The notes under the pieces were generated by a model that did no database searches, was not told where the DNA came from, and saw nothing but the letters and a program-made list of their open reading frames with translations. The translations under genes and the position numbers were made by a program. From NCBI GenBank assembly GCA_018350325.1, contig JAEVLN010000002.1:2692295-2756294 (forward strand): a DNA stretch of 64,000 bases, written 5' to 3'. Each line of letters begins with the position of its first letter. The first letter of the stretch is position 1. Of this stretch, positions 12,301 to 24,380 are shown piece after piece. The stretch is from Globodera rostochiensis (lineage: Eukaryota; Nematoda; Chromadorea; Rhabditida; Heteroderidae).

Positions 12301-13586
12301 TCATACGCTTACTACCTCTACTACATGTGAGTTGATTGCCCAAAATTAGTGGCCACCTCCAAAACCCCTAAGAGCCTAAAACTTGTGAATTTTGAAAAAG
12401 TGACCAAAAAATTCCCTTTTTTTTATAACTTTTTTGCCCCGAAGGTACGCCAATTTGACGGCATTGAACGCGTTCCGTCGACTCCGGGGGCTGAACACCT
12501 TCGCGCTGAGGCCGCACTGCGGCGAAGCGGGCGCCGTCAATCATTTGAGCGTGGCGTAAGAAATTTTGTTCTTTTGTTTTTTCGGCTGCCGGTTCAAAAG
12601 TCAAATGGTCTGATTGTCGGCATTTTGAGAAAAATTTGATGGTCGAGCGGTGCCGTCGGGCACTAACGGAAATATTTTGAAATTTTAACGTTTTTTATAA
12701 AGACGAAATTATCCAAAATCTTGAAATTCAACCGCTTTTTAGACAGCTGAGAATTCAGTGAATACATTTTAAATCTCATTACAGGTATTTGACCTCGGAA
12801 AGCATTGCCCACGGCCTTTTGTTGCGCAAGGTGCCCGTGCTGCAATACCTCTTCTACTTAGGACAAATTGGCATCGTACGTATAAAATATTTATTGCCCA
12901 TTTTACAAGCCAAACCCATTCAGGCAATGTCTCCACTGTCCAACAACCACCTGTTCCTGCCCTACCAACGGAATCCGATGCCGGAGTTCCTGATGAAGGG
13001 ACTAAACATCAGTTTGTCTACGGATGATCCGCTTCAGTTTCACATCACAAAAGTAATGAAAATGCATTTTATTTTTACAAAATTAAATATAACACTCATT
13101 TCTTTGCCTTATTGAGGAAGCACTGATGGAGGAGTACAGCATTGCCCATCAATTGTGGAAGCTGAGCTCGTGTGACATGTGCGAGTTGGCCCGGAACAGT
13201 GTGCTCCAGTCGGGATTCGAGGTCCGTTTTTGCATTGGTTTTCACCGTTTAATTCAAATTACTCTCTCCCATTCTTTTGTGTTCAGGAACGCGTGAAGCT
13301 GCACTGGTTGGGTCCGAACTACAAGGAGGAGGGCGTTCTTGGCAATGATGTGGCACGGTAAAGTTTATAACTATCGAGGGATTGGGTCAGAAACATTTTT
13401 GGCATTAATTTTTCTTTTTGGTCGGACAACCCGGGGACATTTTTGAAAGATACGGGCATTTGGAAAAGCATAATAATACAATACCCTCCAAATTTCAGCA
13501 CCAATGTGCCCGACATTCGCGTTTCATTCCGGCACGAATCGTTGGTCAATGAGCTGTGCAACTTGTTCAAAGCGTTGATGCTTTAA
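6321..13586 (+). CDS. AMP deaminase (about 24 exons, one apparent frameshift)
   Basis: AMP deaminase hydrolyses AMP to IMP and ammonia in cytosolic purine salvage. Exon 1 (6321-6549, MSHRFGGHP...) joins in phase to exon 2 (7006-7168), which has the family's SSPYEL-x-x-YPIE...LQRQIS N-terminal block. A low-complexity Ser/Gln/His exon follows (7311-7518). The regulatory segment has [12 protein letters not shown] and [13 protein letters not shown]. The catalytic part is nearly complete: RKVDTHIHA (zinc HxH), [71 protein letters not shown] (zinc His and catalytic Glu), [27 protein letters not shown] (catalytic Asp pair), [25 protein letters not shown] in consecutive pieces, and NVPDIRV before the stop. 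Exon 3-4-5 joins are unsure and may need a GC donor. The exon starting at 10178 reaches TGA at 10223 unless one A is added near 10191 (see findings). Confidence 0.95.
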
Positions 13587-13693
13587 CTCGAACGGACTAC
13601 GACGTTTTCGCCATCTCCCCCATTTTCTTACTTTTTACAGATTGATGATAGCTGTCGGGTGTATTTGGGATTTTTGTCCGATGTGTTACGTTT

Positions 13694-13717
13694 AATAAAT
13701 ATTCAAGATCAAATAAA
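13694..13717 (+). terminator. Polyadenylation signals of the AMP deaminase gene
   Basis: Two AATAAA hexamers (13694-13699 and 13712-13717) lie 108 and 126 bases after the AMP deaminase stop, in an otherwise non-coding stretch. Confidence 0.6.
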
Positions 13718-13745
13718 AGGGTTAAAACTTTCGGGGTCAGGTTGC

Positions 13746-14351
13746 CTAATCCATTAAAAATTCAAAATTTATCGGATTGGGTTCAACGGCCAGCTTATTT
13801 GAGTAAATGGGCCCAGCGTTGCTGAAAAGCGTTTGCTCGGTCTGAATGTTAAGACAAAAATATTAATTGTTACAAAGTAACAAGTCTCTTAAAATTGTCA
13901 TATTTTTATGCCTAATGCGGGAAAGGGCAGCAAAAACACGATGGACACAATGGTTATGATTTATGGCACTTGATTAAATTTATATTACTAATTAAATATA
14001 TTCCGTAAACAGCGGGGAAAAGGCGTAGACGCCGAAGGCGCCGAATACGCGGGCAATATCAAAATGTTAAAAGCAAAAATAAGGCGAATAAATATATTAG
14101 AGATGGTCCTCAAGTCTGATCACTATTAATGTTATTATTTATTAACAAAGTAGACTTGAGAGCAAAGTGAAATGAAAAACACGACGGATTGGCCCATTGA
14201 GCGGAAATTCTGGGGGAAAAGCTCGCCGCATAAGTAAAAAGGAATGCGAAATGCTGAAAAAATCAATTAGTATTTTAAATCGAATTAAATAAATTTCAAT
14301 TTTAAAATTAAAAATTCACCCGAAGGAACAAAAGTAGACCAAGTTGGACAC
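13746..14351 (-). pseudogene. Sugar-transporter (MFS) 3' remnant
   Basis: On the minus strand four exon remnants appear in transporter order: VSNLVYFCSFG (14351-14320, helix 10), the CGELFP exon (about 14265-14150), a hydrophobic IITIVSIVFLLPFPALG segment (about 13985-13930, helix 12), and a tail TEQTLFSNAGPIY...FLMD ending at TAG 13748-13746. Compared with the plus-strand copy at 3690, the CGELFP exon has lost about 8-10 bases after CATTTCG, so the frame is broken. No upstream exons are seen beyond 14351. A 5'-truncated pseudogene, or the ruined end of a gene whose front has been lost. Confidence 0.55.
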
Positions 14352-15439
<1,088 letters not shown>

Positions 15440-15547
15440 GTAAAAAGCGAATTATCAAAAAATTCAAATTATTTTATATTTTTAAATTTTTATGTTTTTG
15501 ATTGTCTATAAAATTAATTATACAATTTGGCAACGCCGACTTCAAAC

Positions 15548-16099
15548 GAGTGGGGGTCGTTTCGGCGCCCACGTTTCGGCGCCGGGTACGTTTCGGCGCC
15601 AAATAAAACAATGTGAAAAATATGTAGTAAGGCCTTTGAATTTCTTTTTTTAAGCAAAAATATACCCATTTCATAAATATTCTTAGCCTATAATTTTTTA
15701 CAACATGGAGCAGATGTATTATACATAAAAGCCAGATCAAGGATTTTTCAAAATGTCGGTTAGGCCTAAGCCTAAGCCCTAAGCTTTGGGGTTCGTTAGG
15801 CCTAGGCCTAAGCCACCCTACGCTTAGGCTTAGGCCTAGGCAAAAAATAATGGATCAGTAATTGATGTAAAAAATAGTACGATGTGAAAACGATGATCAC
15901 CAGCCCAACTCAACTTCACGTCATTTTGGAATTTTCGTGGCATTACTAGCAATTACCAAATGAACGCCTAAATTTCTTGCAAATTTCCGATTGTTGTATT
16001 TAAAATTTTTTATGCATTCATTTTTTTGTTTTAAAAAAATACTGAATAAAAATGTTCCATGCTGGCGCCGAAACGTGGGCGCCGAAACGACCCGTTCCG
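15548..16099. mobile_element. hAT-like MITE with 8-bp target duplication CTTCAAAC
   Basis: The 8-bp sequence CTTCAAAC stands immediately at both ends (15540-15547 and 16100-16107). Inside, a perfect 30-bp inverted repeat begins GGGTCGTTTCGGCGCCC on the left (from 15555) and appears as its complement on the right (to 16093); the outermost 5-7 bases match poorly. No transposase frame in 552 bp, so non-autonomous. An 8-bp duplication is typical of hAT elements. It lies just 3' of the Patched fragment. Confidence 0.82.
15760..15841. repeat. Degenerate TTAGGC / GCCTAA telomere-type repeats
   Basis: TTAGGCCTAAGCCTAAGCC, then TTAGGCCTAGGCCTAAGCC, then CGCTTAGGCTTAGGCC occur within about 80 bp, in both orientations, inside the MITE at 15548-16099. 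TTAGGC is the nematode telomere hexamer. Here it looks like captured or convergent word-repeat sequence, not a telomere. Confidence 0.7.
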
Positions 16100-16380
16100 C
16101 TTCAAACATTGTGTCGAAACTAGAAAAAACGAAATCGAAAAAATGAAAGCAAAAATTCAAGATGTGATGAATTTATTTCAAAAATTCTTTTTTTGTGCGC
16201 ATTTTAATTTAAAAATATTTCATCATTAAAAATGTTAAAAAATTCTGAACCAATTTTCTTAACAAAATCGTTCTTTAAAAAAAATTCCGGTGATGCACTG
16301 GTCCCCCCCCCCCCCCTCCCATTCTTAAAAAGTAAAAATTACCGCATTTATATATAAATTTTGTTGCAAATCTCAACAAA

Positions 16381-17190
16381 TTGAGTCAAAAATTGAAAAT
16401 TTTCTCGGCGGCGCCTATCGGCACTCCGACTCCCACCCCCCCCCCCCCCCCACCCCAAAAGTTCTTAAAAAACTTGTATTTTTGAAAAATTAGAAAGCCG
16501 GCAAATTCAAGAGAATAACAGAGATAATTTCAAAAAAATTGTTGATTTTGTCAATTTTTTGTTTTTAAAATCACGGATCACGTATCACGCCAAATCACGG
16601 CGTTTTTGGGGGTCCTTGATCACGGATCACGGTCACGGATTTTTTTTTCGATCACGTCCATCCCTGGTCCGAACCCAAACAAACCATAGAAAAGACAAAC
16701 CACTAAGCTATCAATTTACATGGTGAACTCATTCAAAAAGTTGGCAAGACCACAGCCCGTCCTTGCCAAAAATTTAAAAGCTGGGACCACGACTTTCGAA
16801 ATTATTTTCGAAAAACAGCCAATTTTGTCGAAATCGAAAAGAAAAAACGTCGAAAATCGTAATTTCGATACAGCCCTGACGGCAAAGCGTGCCAATCAGG
16901 GATGGGCGGAAATTTATTTAAAAACGGAAAGCTTTTTTTAACGGAAAAAGCCAAAAAGCACTGGAAACGGGAAAATTTTCAAGTGAATTAAAACAATTAT
17001 TATTTTTTAGATAATTTATTTAAATAAATATTTTTGAAATATTAACAGTATTTATTTAAAAAATTTGAAGGTTGTCTCTTTTGCTTCAGCGGCCTTTTTA
17101 AACCTATTTTAAGCTTTTAGGGAGAGGGGGGTGGGGGTCGGCGGTGCCGATAGGCGCCGCCGAGAAAATTTTGAATTTTTGACTCAATTT
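16381..17190. repeat. Inverted pair of a GGTGCCGATAGGCGCC-core dispersed repeat
   Basis: The left arm (16381-16452) is the reverse complement of the right arm (17119-17190). Both contain GAGTCAAAAATT, AAATTTTCTCGGCGGCG and a poly-C/G run. The same core recurs at 31325-31390 in the zinc-finger gene, and a diverged version near 14918. The 670 bp between the arms holds a GATCACGG word repeat (16565-16670), a second word-repeat patch with ACGGAAA (16895-16985) and no clear gene. No convincing target duplication was found at the outer ends. Confidence 0.62.
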
Positions 17191-17217
17191 TCCCTGGTGC
17201 CAATGTCAAAAATCTGA

Positions 17218-17690
<473 letters not shown>

Positions 17691-17815
17691 CCGATTTTTG
17701 ATAAACTCTTCGAATTTTTGCTTTTAGATTAGCCTGATCATTAGTATTTTTTGCCATTGATGAAGACAAATTTGGTTACGAATTTACTGATTCCATTACA
17801 AATGGCGTACCCAAA

Positions 17816-18362
17816 GAGAGCGAGAGGGTCTTCCCCCCGGGGGATGGGGGAGAAACCATTCAGACCCCTCCCCCAGCAATTCGTAATCAATTCTGCGCGA
17901 TTCCTCCACTTCTATTGTGAAGTGCATTGTTGCTTCCTCTTTTTTAAACCACTTACAAATTAGTGTACTTTTTATCGCAAATTCAATTTTCAAAAGGCTC
18001 CGGCGGAGCTTTTCGGGTTGTCGAAAGGCGTTCCGATTGGAAAACGGTGGCCTAAGCCTTGCGAGAAGTCCGGACATTAACAAAAATTACGTAAATTGTC
18101 TGAAGACTGGCAAAAAAATATTTTTTTGCCTTTAGCGAGGATTAGCCGATTATTCCTCGCTTAGGGAAGAGCATCCCCCCTCCATTAGGGAGAAGGGGGG
18201 GGGATCTGAGTTGCGCGACCCGACCTTTGTGGCCAAGCTGAAGTTTGGCCGAATGAATGCTCTTGCGATTTCTTTAAATGAATTATTCAAATCCGTTTTT
18301 TGAAAAAGTTGTCCCGTTGGAATTCCGCTCGCACCCCTTCCCCTGCCGGTTACTTCCCACCT
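17816..18362 (+). repeat. Segmental duplication, copy 2 (partner 5215-5752)
   Basis: Same landmarks and order as 5215-5752, including GAGAGCGAGAGGGTCTTCC, GGCTCCGGCGGAG and TTTTCGGGTTGTCGAAAGGC. Poly-C/G runs are shorter here (for example CCCCCCGGGGG instead of a long homopolymer). It abuts the inverted-repeat arm at 17815. Confidence 0.85.
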
Positions 18363-18507
18363 CTCCACAGAATGCGTCGTCTTCGCGCGTCTTCCATCCC
18401 CCCTCCCCACGGCGACATAATTTTTAGAATAAAAGTTGAATTTAAGGTTTGCATAATGTCTTTGTCCCACCCAACTTCGTCTCACCCAAGTTCCCCGCCC
18501 AGAAAAA

Positions 18508-19400
18508 TGGCAAAGAAGGATGAAGCTGGGCTTGACACCCGTATGACTGAGCAGCAGGAAGAATATGCAACGGCCACGACGCTTCCACCAGTGATGCCGG
18601 CCCGCGATGATGTGTTCTCGAGCATTGTAAGTGTCAATTTTTGTCTTTTAGGAATTAATGAACGACGAGTTCTCAAGCCTGTTTTCATCCCACCCAACTT
18701 CGTCTCACCCAACTTCCCTACCCCGAAAAATGGCAAAGAAGGATGCCGCTGGCCTTAACGCCCGTATGGCTGAGCAGGAGAAATATGCAACGGCCACGAC
18801 GCTTCAATCAGTGATGCCGACTCGTGATGAAGTGTTCTCGAGCATTGCAAGTTATCAATTTTTGTCTGCCATTAAATTAAGGATTTTCTTTTTAGGAGTT
18901 GGTCAGCGACGAGTTCTCGAGCTTGTCCTTTGGTGATTTGTGCGCGGCCGCCAGGTAAAGCTCTCAAATAGTTTAGCCAAAACAAAATTTTTAAGTTTCC
19001 TTTAGGACACTTGTTCGCGCTGTTTCACCTGACTGAGAAAGGATTACATGGACCGAATCGGAAAATCATTGGGGCCTTGACAAATCGTTGCTCGTTTTTA
19101 AGCCAATTTTTAAGCTTAAACGGCAATACGGAATTGTAAAATAGTCATATTTAATTAAGAATTTTAATAAATTTAAATTCAGATTGTTTTGGTGGAGAAA
19201 ATTGTCGAATTTGAGAACTGTTTCATTGGACGGGACAAATTTTTGGATGATTACGAAGCACAACCGCATTTGCAACGACGGCCCTTTGAAGACGTGCTGC
19301 TCAGATCGTCTTAAAATCATGAAACCGGATTTTAAAAAGCATCTTCTGCTTAAAGGCAATGTAGGTTTTTTTAACTTTTTGGAGTTTGCATCAATTTTGT
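18508..19400 (+). pseudogene. AMP deaminase-like partial copy, right-hand cluster
   Basis: MAKKDEAGLDTRMTEQ opens a short exon (ATATTLPPVMPARDDVFSSI) that is repeated 220 bp later with the same start (MAKKDAAGLNARMAEQ; 18730-18845). Next come SDEFSSLSFGDLCAAAR (equivalent to the [12 protein letters not shown] exon of the real gene), LVRAV...KDYMDRIG with a frameshift and stop, and DKFLDDY..KHNRICNDGPLKT with a one-base slip, then CCSDRLKIMKPDFKKHLLLKG. In this copy DKFL runs straight into DDY with no intron, whereas the real gene has about 47 nt there. Nothing of the catalytic half is present. Pseudogene. Confidence 0.7.
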
Positions 19401-19919
19401 GTTAAATTACAAATTAGTTTAAAGATAGTGCAAGCTGGTGCCATTGTACGACACAGCCATCCCTCGGCAGGTCGGCCGGGACAAATTTTTCTATTTAAAA
19501 AGTTTTCTGAGTTAAATAAAATGGCGTCCCCTTAAGGGATTATGCATCACTGAACCGCATTTGCAACAACGGGCTCTTGAAGACGTGCTGCTCAGATAAA
19601 AGCTAAAATTGTGAAATCTTTGTCCCATATACTCCCTCCCGATGCGTTTATAATATTGTGCACAAAGAAGGCCGAAAGCGCGTGCGCATCCAAACTCCCC
19701 TCCCCCACCCCGCGGCTGGCTCAGTGGTTTTGCACAAATGATCAGTAGGTAAATTTGGGAATTTTCGTAAATTTCCCACAAAATCGAAAAATTAAGGCAA
19801 ATAAAAGTGCCTGAAATAATGAATTTTTTCAAAAATTTTAGGAAAAATGCCTAAAATTTTATTTTCTCAAGAGGATTTTATGGACTAAAAAGTCGCTCTA
19901 ATTCTAAATTTTTGTAAAT

Positions 19920-20270
19920 GAATGCTATGAACGGGAACGGCAAAAAGACTAAAATAAAATTTCCGGGAACGGGGGAAAGTACTGGACGGGAGTCTTTACC
20001 GGTCTCTAGGTTGCATGGAATATGAACAAATTATTTTGTAGGACAAGTGTTCCCCTGCTAGTTGTAGGGGAGCTTTTCGAAGGAAATTTCCTCCCAAATG
20101 GATTGTCATTGTCTCTTTTGAGTTTGTTATTATAACTTAATGAAGACCGGCGGGAACGGGATTCCCGTCCCCGTCTTTTTTGCCGGGCGAGATTTTAACG
20201 GGAACGGGAAAAGACATGATTTCCGTCCTTTTTGAAAACCCCGTACCCGTTCTCAATAGGTTTAAGTTTG
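19920..20270. repeat. CGGGAACGGG word-repeat patches
   Basis: Two patches (19925-20010 and 20145-20260) in which GGGAACGGG, CCCGTCCCCGT and TTTTTGCCGG recur in both orientations, ending near CCGGTCTCTAG. Same class as the other word-repeat loci. Confidence 0.5.
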
Positions 20271-20540
20271 GCGTCGGGGAGATCAAAGTGCCAGACCCTC
20301 CAATAGATTTTGGCTTGGGGTCGCATGATCAAAGTGCCAGGACCCTCCAATAGGGGTTTTGGTTTGGGTACGCCATTTGTAATGGAATCAGTAAATTCGA
20401 TAACCAAATTTGTCTTCATCAATGGCAAAAAATACTAATGATCAGGCTAATCTAAAAGCAAAAATTCGGAGAGTTTATCAAAAATCGGTTTGCCAAAACT
20501 GCCAACTTGAAATAAAACAAAAAATTGCTCACGAGTCGTA

Positions 20541-21868
20541 CACCTAATCAGTTCCGCCGGATCCAATAGACCATATCCCTTCGACTGTCGGATTGATGTT
20601 ACCGACCTGAAAAAAAATTGTTGCCCGAATTTTGAGAAACTCCTATTTTTCACGACAATACCCTCCTTTACATTTTTGATTGAACACTAAAAAATTTTGG
20701 AAAATTTCGAGTTACGGACAGGGTTTTTGGCTGTTATGAATTACGGATTTTTTTTGGCTGTTATGAGCATTTTGCCCAATATTCCTCTTTGTTTAAAGAT
20801 ACGCGCCTCGTATCAAATAAATCTGAACCGTCATGAAAATTTCCAATTCATTTCTATCGGATATTCTCATACAATGCGAAATCGCGAGTTCCTTTGTTAA
20901 AATCCAAACATTTTCAACACGCAGACCGGATGGCTATTTTCAAGTACACTCTTGAAAGAATTCTATTTTTTTCTAAAACTAGGTTTCGACATATTATCAA
21001 GGGCTTAGTCAAAGCTTTTTTTTCAGGGGGTTGGGTGCTAATTTGAAAAAAAGTCAATCTTTACGGGTGCTTTTTAGGATTTTATTGCATTTTTCTTAAG
21101 CAATTTTCCACAAAAAAGTTCAATTTCATTTTTTAGAATTCTTAAAATTTTTGTTGAATAAAAATTTCGAAAATTTTGCCGATTTTCAAATTTTTCACAA
21201 ATGCAAGTTCTTCGAGGGAAATTTTGCATAAATCTTGTTTTTTGCGCATTCATAGTGATTAATTTTTGATACGTGTCGCTAAATTTTAAAACAAAAATAA
21301 TTTGTTCAATGTTGTGATAAAGTCAAAAGATGGGTTTAAGTGTCAGAATTATATAGTACGTAGTAAAGTATCGCGCATCAGCCGGATTCTTTGCCAGTTT
21401 CATCCTCAACAGCAGCAATCAAAGCCTAAATGAACATATTCCAATCATTAATTAATGTAAAACATGCTACCCAAAGCAGTAATAACTAGGCCAAGATTTT
21501 TAGGGTTTAACCTATTTTTTCGAACAGGCTTTTTTGGCGAGAGAAGCCCAGAAATAGCATTTCGAAAAATTTTAGAATTAGAGCGAACAAAATTTTAATG
21601 CAATATTTTAGGCATTTTTCCGAAAATTTCTTAAGAAAAATAAAACGAAAAATATGCCCAGTCAGTTTTAGCATCTTTTTTAGTCCCTATTTTGGCACTT
21701 TTTGGGGGGTTTAGTCCCTATTTTGGGCTTTTTAAGTCTCTATTATTTTCACGTTTTTTAGTCCCTAAAAATCTCGGCCCTAATAATAACTTATAGAGGA
21801 AATGTTTTATGAAAAAGTCCGTATGTAATGGCTGCTGCTGCCCTCTCCTGACTTTACTTTCCCCCCAC
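20541..21868. other. No supported gene
   Basis: AT-rich sequence. A patch at 21660-21785 repeats TTTTAGTCCCTATTTTGG about four times. A dispersed motif (AATTAGAGCGA flanked by AAAATTTTAG) at 21570-21600 is shared, inverted, with 19880 and with 46800. No exon-like blocks seen. Confidence 0.5.
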
Positions 21869-22714
21869 CTGTTGTTGTTGTTGCTGCTGTTTCTGTTCCG
21901 TTTCCGCCTCCTCCTCGTCGTCGCCGTCCAATTGCAATCGCTGCGGCGTGCATGCGGGCGCCACTGTGCCGTCGTTGCGCACTCTGCTGCTGCCCACGGT
22001 TGTGCAGGCGGCGGAGCCCATCGCCTGCGAAGGCACCAACGGATGACGCGTGCGGAACACTTGCGGTTGAGAGAAAACGCCTTAAGAAACACATCGAAAT
22101 TCAAATAAAAAAGAAACATTTTCGGTTTGGATGGTGGAAAGAAAAAGTCGGAATTTAAACAAAATTAGAAATTCAAGTAAGCTTTAACAAAACAGAGCTT
22201 TAAGAGCTAAATGTGTTACTTTGATTTTCGCAAAAAATCTTACCGGCCATTCTGCTCTTTTCAATTTTGCGCGTACACGGCGAGATCAGTTGGTCAGAGG
22301 GTGAGAAAACCTGGAAATCAGAATTTCTCCGACTTGAAAGCTTTGTGGTGAATAAAGCTGCTCCCCGCCCTCCATGCACCAACATAAAAAATTGTTTTCC
22401 CAAAGAAAGATTGAAAAGTTCCCGGGTACCTTCCTAAAACAAAAAAAGTTGCGAAAACAACCATTTTCTAATAAAAAAATTTTAATTGACAATTTTCTCG
22501 TGGGTGCGTATTGGAACCCTCGACATCCTTCACAAAAACTTAAAACTGGAACTAAAATAAGGGCATTTATATTGCAGAACAACGACCACAACCCCCAAAA
22601 TCTTTTGTAATACGGCTAGTGGTGAGCGGCCAAACAAACAAAATTTAAAACCTTGAATTCCATGCGCGACTTTCTAAGCTTGTTAATGGCCGGAGTAAAG
22701 CCAGCGGTGGCAAT
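21869..22714 (-). CDS. Hypothetical protein, three consecutive in-phase exons
   Basis: Three minus-strand blocks have good splice signals and compatible phases: 22714-22652 (IATAGFTPAINKLRKSRMEFK in two pieces of 21 codons), 22310-22244 (FSPSDQLISPCTRKIEKSRM), and 22080-21869 (GVFSQPQVFRTRHPLVPSQ, then a variable stretch, then an acidic EEEAE run and a poly-Gln tract ending at a CAG|GTGGGG donor). 3' exons after 21869 were not found. The exon at 22714 could also be entered from the small gene just upstream through a GTCAAA donor at about 22886, making one protein. Repeated Ser-Pro sites and KSRM motifs suggest a phospho-regulated soluble protein. No family recognised. Confidence 0.5.
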
Positions 22715-22880
22715 CTGAAGTGCAAAAAATTGAATCAAAGTGCTTTTGACTTTGGGGTAAAGATCGATTCCTATAAAGTTTTATGCAAATTCCTTTTTTG
22801 ACTATGGTTGACAACTAACAAATAAGGGTTAAGATGACCTTGGAAAAAGTGCAAAAAACAATAATTGTCCTTAAAAATAT

Positions 22881-23119
22881 TTATTTGACCAATTCTTTCT
22901 CTGGAATAGCCTCTAACAATCCGCTGGTGTCCGATGAATCGTCCGTGTTTTGGGGTGATTTGAACATTTCCAACTCGTCATCCTAAAAATTTAACGATTG
23001 TCGGGTTATTTAATTTGTTAAACATAAAAGCAGTCGTCTAAAATAACCTTCACAGTCTCAACAATTTGTTCTTCAATCATATTTTGAGCATGCAGTTGTT
23101 TTTCGGCGTTTTCGCCCAT
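22881..23119 (-). CDS. Small acidic protein, 57 aa, or first exons of the neighbouring gene
   Basis: Exon 1 (23119-23048) is MGENAEKQLHAQNMIEEQ then IVETVK. A GTTATT...TTTTTAG intron leads to exon 2 (22982-22881), DDELEMFKSPQNTDDSSDTS...EKELVK and stop, with AATAAA overlapping the stop. Phase is 0 at the join. The protein is acidic and has no signal peptide or membrane helix. It could be complete. Alternatively the last codons (GAATTG|GTCAAA) serve as a donor into the exon at 22714. Too short to appear as a single open frame. Confidence 0.5.
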
Positions 23120-24380
23120 TTTAAGAACAGAGAAAAGCAATGCGTAAATAAATAAAAATTCTAAAAGAAGGTTCAACTACAAATAGTATAAGAAATAATC
23201 GGTAGATCTTTGCTTATTGTCTGTCAGTTTTAGATAGAAAAAGCAAAAACAAAATTTAAATTTGTAAAAGACGCGCGCAAACATTACGCCAAACCAAATA
23301 AAAATTTGAATGCATGTCGTCAGTTCTTGAGGTTATTTCGTCGACGGCGCGGCACGTTGTGCCTATGTGACTTTCTCCTAATGGCCAAAAAATAACATTT
23401 CGCCGATAAAGCTAAAAAGTAACATTCGCCTATAAAGAAACAAAATCTATACCAAGAATAACTTTGTTAATACATATTAACGTAGGAATAAAATGAATGT
23501 AATTTATTGTCCAATTTGTTTCATGTTTCTGATCCAACTCGGAATTCAGGGGCTTGTGAAAATTTTTTTTTCATATGATATGTCCCGACCAAATTGTTAA
23601 GTTTCAAAAAAGTTATTAAACAATTCGACACTCGGGTCGGGAGCCCAAATTGCTCCGTCTCCCTCCTCTGAACTCCGTTTTTAGCACAAATGCGTACAGC
23701 CAGCCAGCCGCCGTTGTCTTTGATCAATTTGAAATATGACCAAATTAAGTATCGCGCACAACGGGATTATGAACGCGATCTGCTTGTTTTTGTCAGGTTA
23801 ATCGCGTTGGGCATGCGGATGGAATGAAACATTTGCCCCTGACATATGCACCCACATACTGCTTGAAAATCATGATTTGTCCGTTAGCCGCCGCCGGAAC
23901 GTGTCATGTCACATTATTCCGTTGCCTTGCATTTTTTATCATTAATCGAGGAACTGGGTCGGTCCGTTTGATAGATTATTGCACGCAATGACAAAGGTTC
24001 TTCGACGACGACATAAAAATGCCCTCCCCCCTCCCGTCTGTCGGCATTTTCCGGATTTTTATTTTTTCGCTTCATTTATCCCACAATTATTTGCTGTTAG
24101 CGAGATTAGTTCCGCGTTGGTCACTTTGCAAGACGGTCGGCGGTTTATTTATATGGGCGGCTGTCGCCGGTCGGTTGACATTCGCGCTGCCATTTATAAG
24201 AAAGTGCTTAAAAAATAAAGTCGTCTGATCAAAATTTGGGGGGATTAATTTGTTTTGTTTGTTTATAATGAAAAGGAAATTTCAATTTGTTTTTAAATGG
24301 TTAATTTTTAAGCTTTTAAAAATGTTTCCTTTTATTTACAAATAAATTCATAATAATTGTCACTGTTTTTTAGCCTGACA
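23120..24380. other. Intergenic, upstream of the Warthog gene
   Basis: No exon-like blocks with matching splice sites were found. Short frames at 23521-23727 (-) and 23979-24228 (+) lack similarity. Probably contains the promoter of the Warthog gene; no TATA box is obvious close to 24381. Confidence 0.4.

Noticed and set aside
15760..15841. A real telomere or chromosome end
   Set aside because: The hexamers are degenerate, in both orientations, only about 80 bp long and inside a MITE with its own target duplication.
21807..22119. Competing frames (minus MCFLRRFLSTASV, plus MKKSVCNGCC)
   Set aside because: Only the frame GVFSQPQVFRTRHPL joins in phase to the two exons upstream with consensus splice sites.
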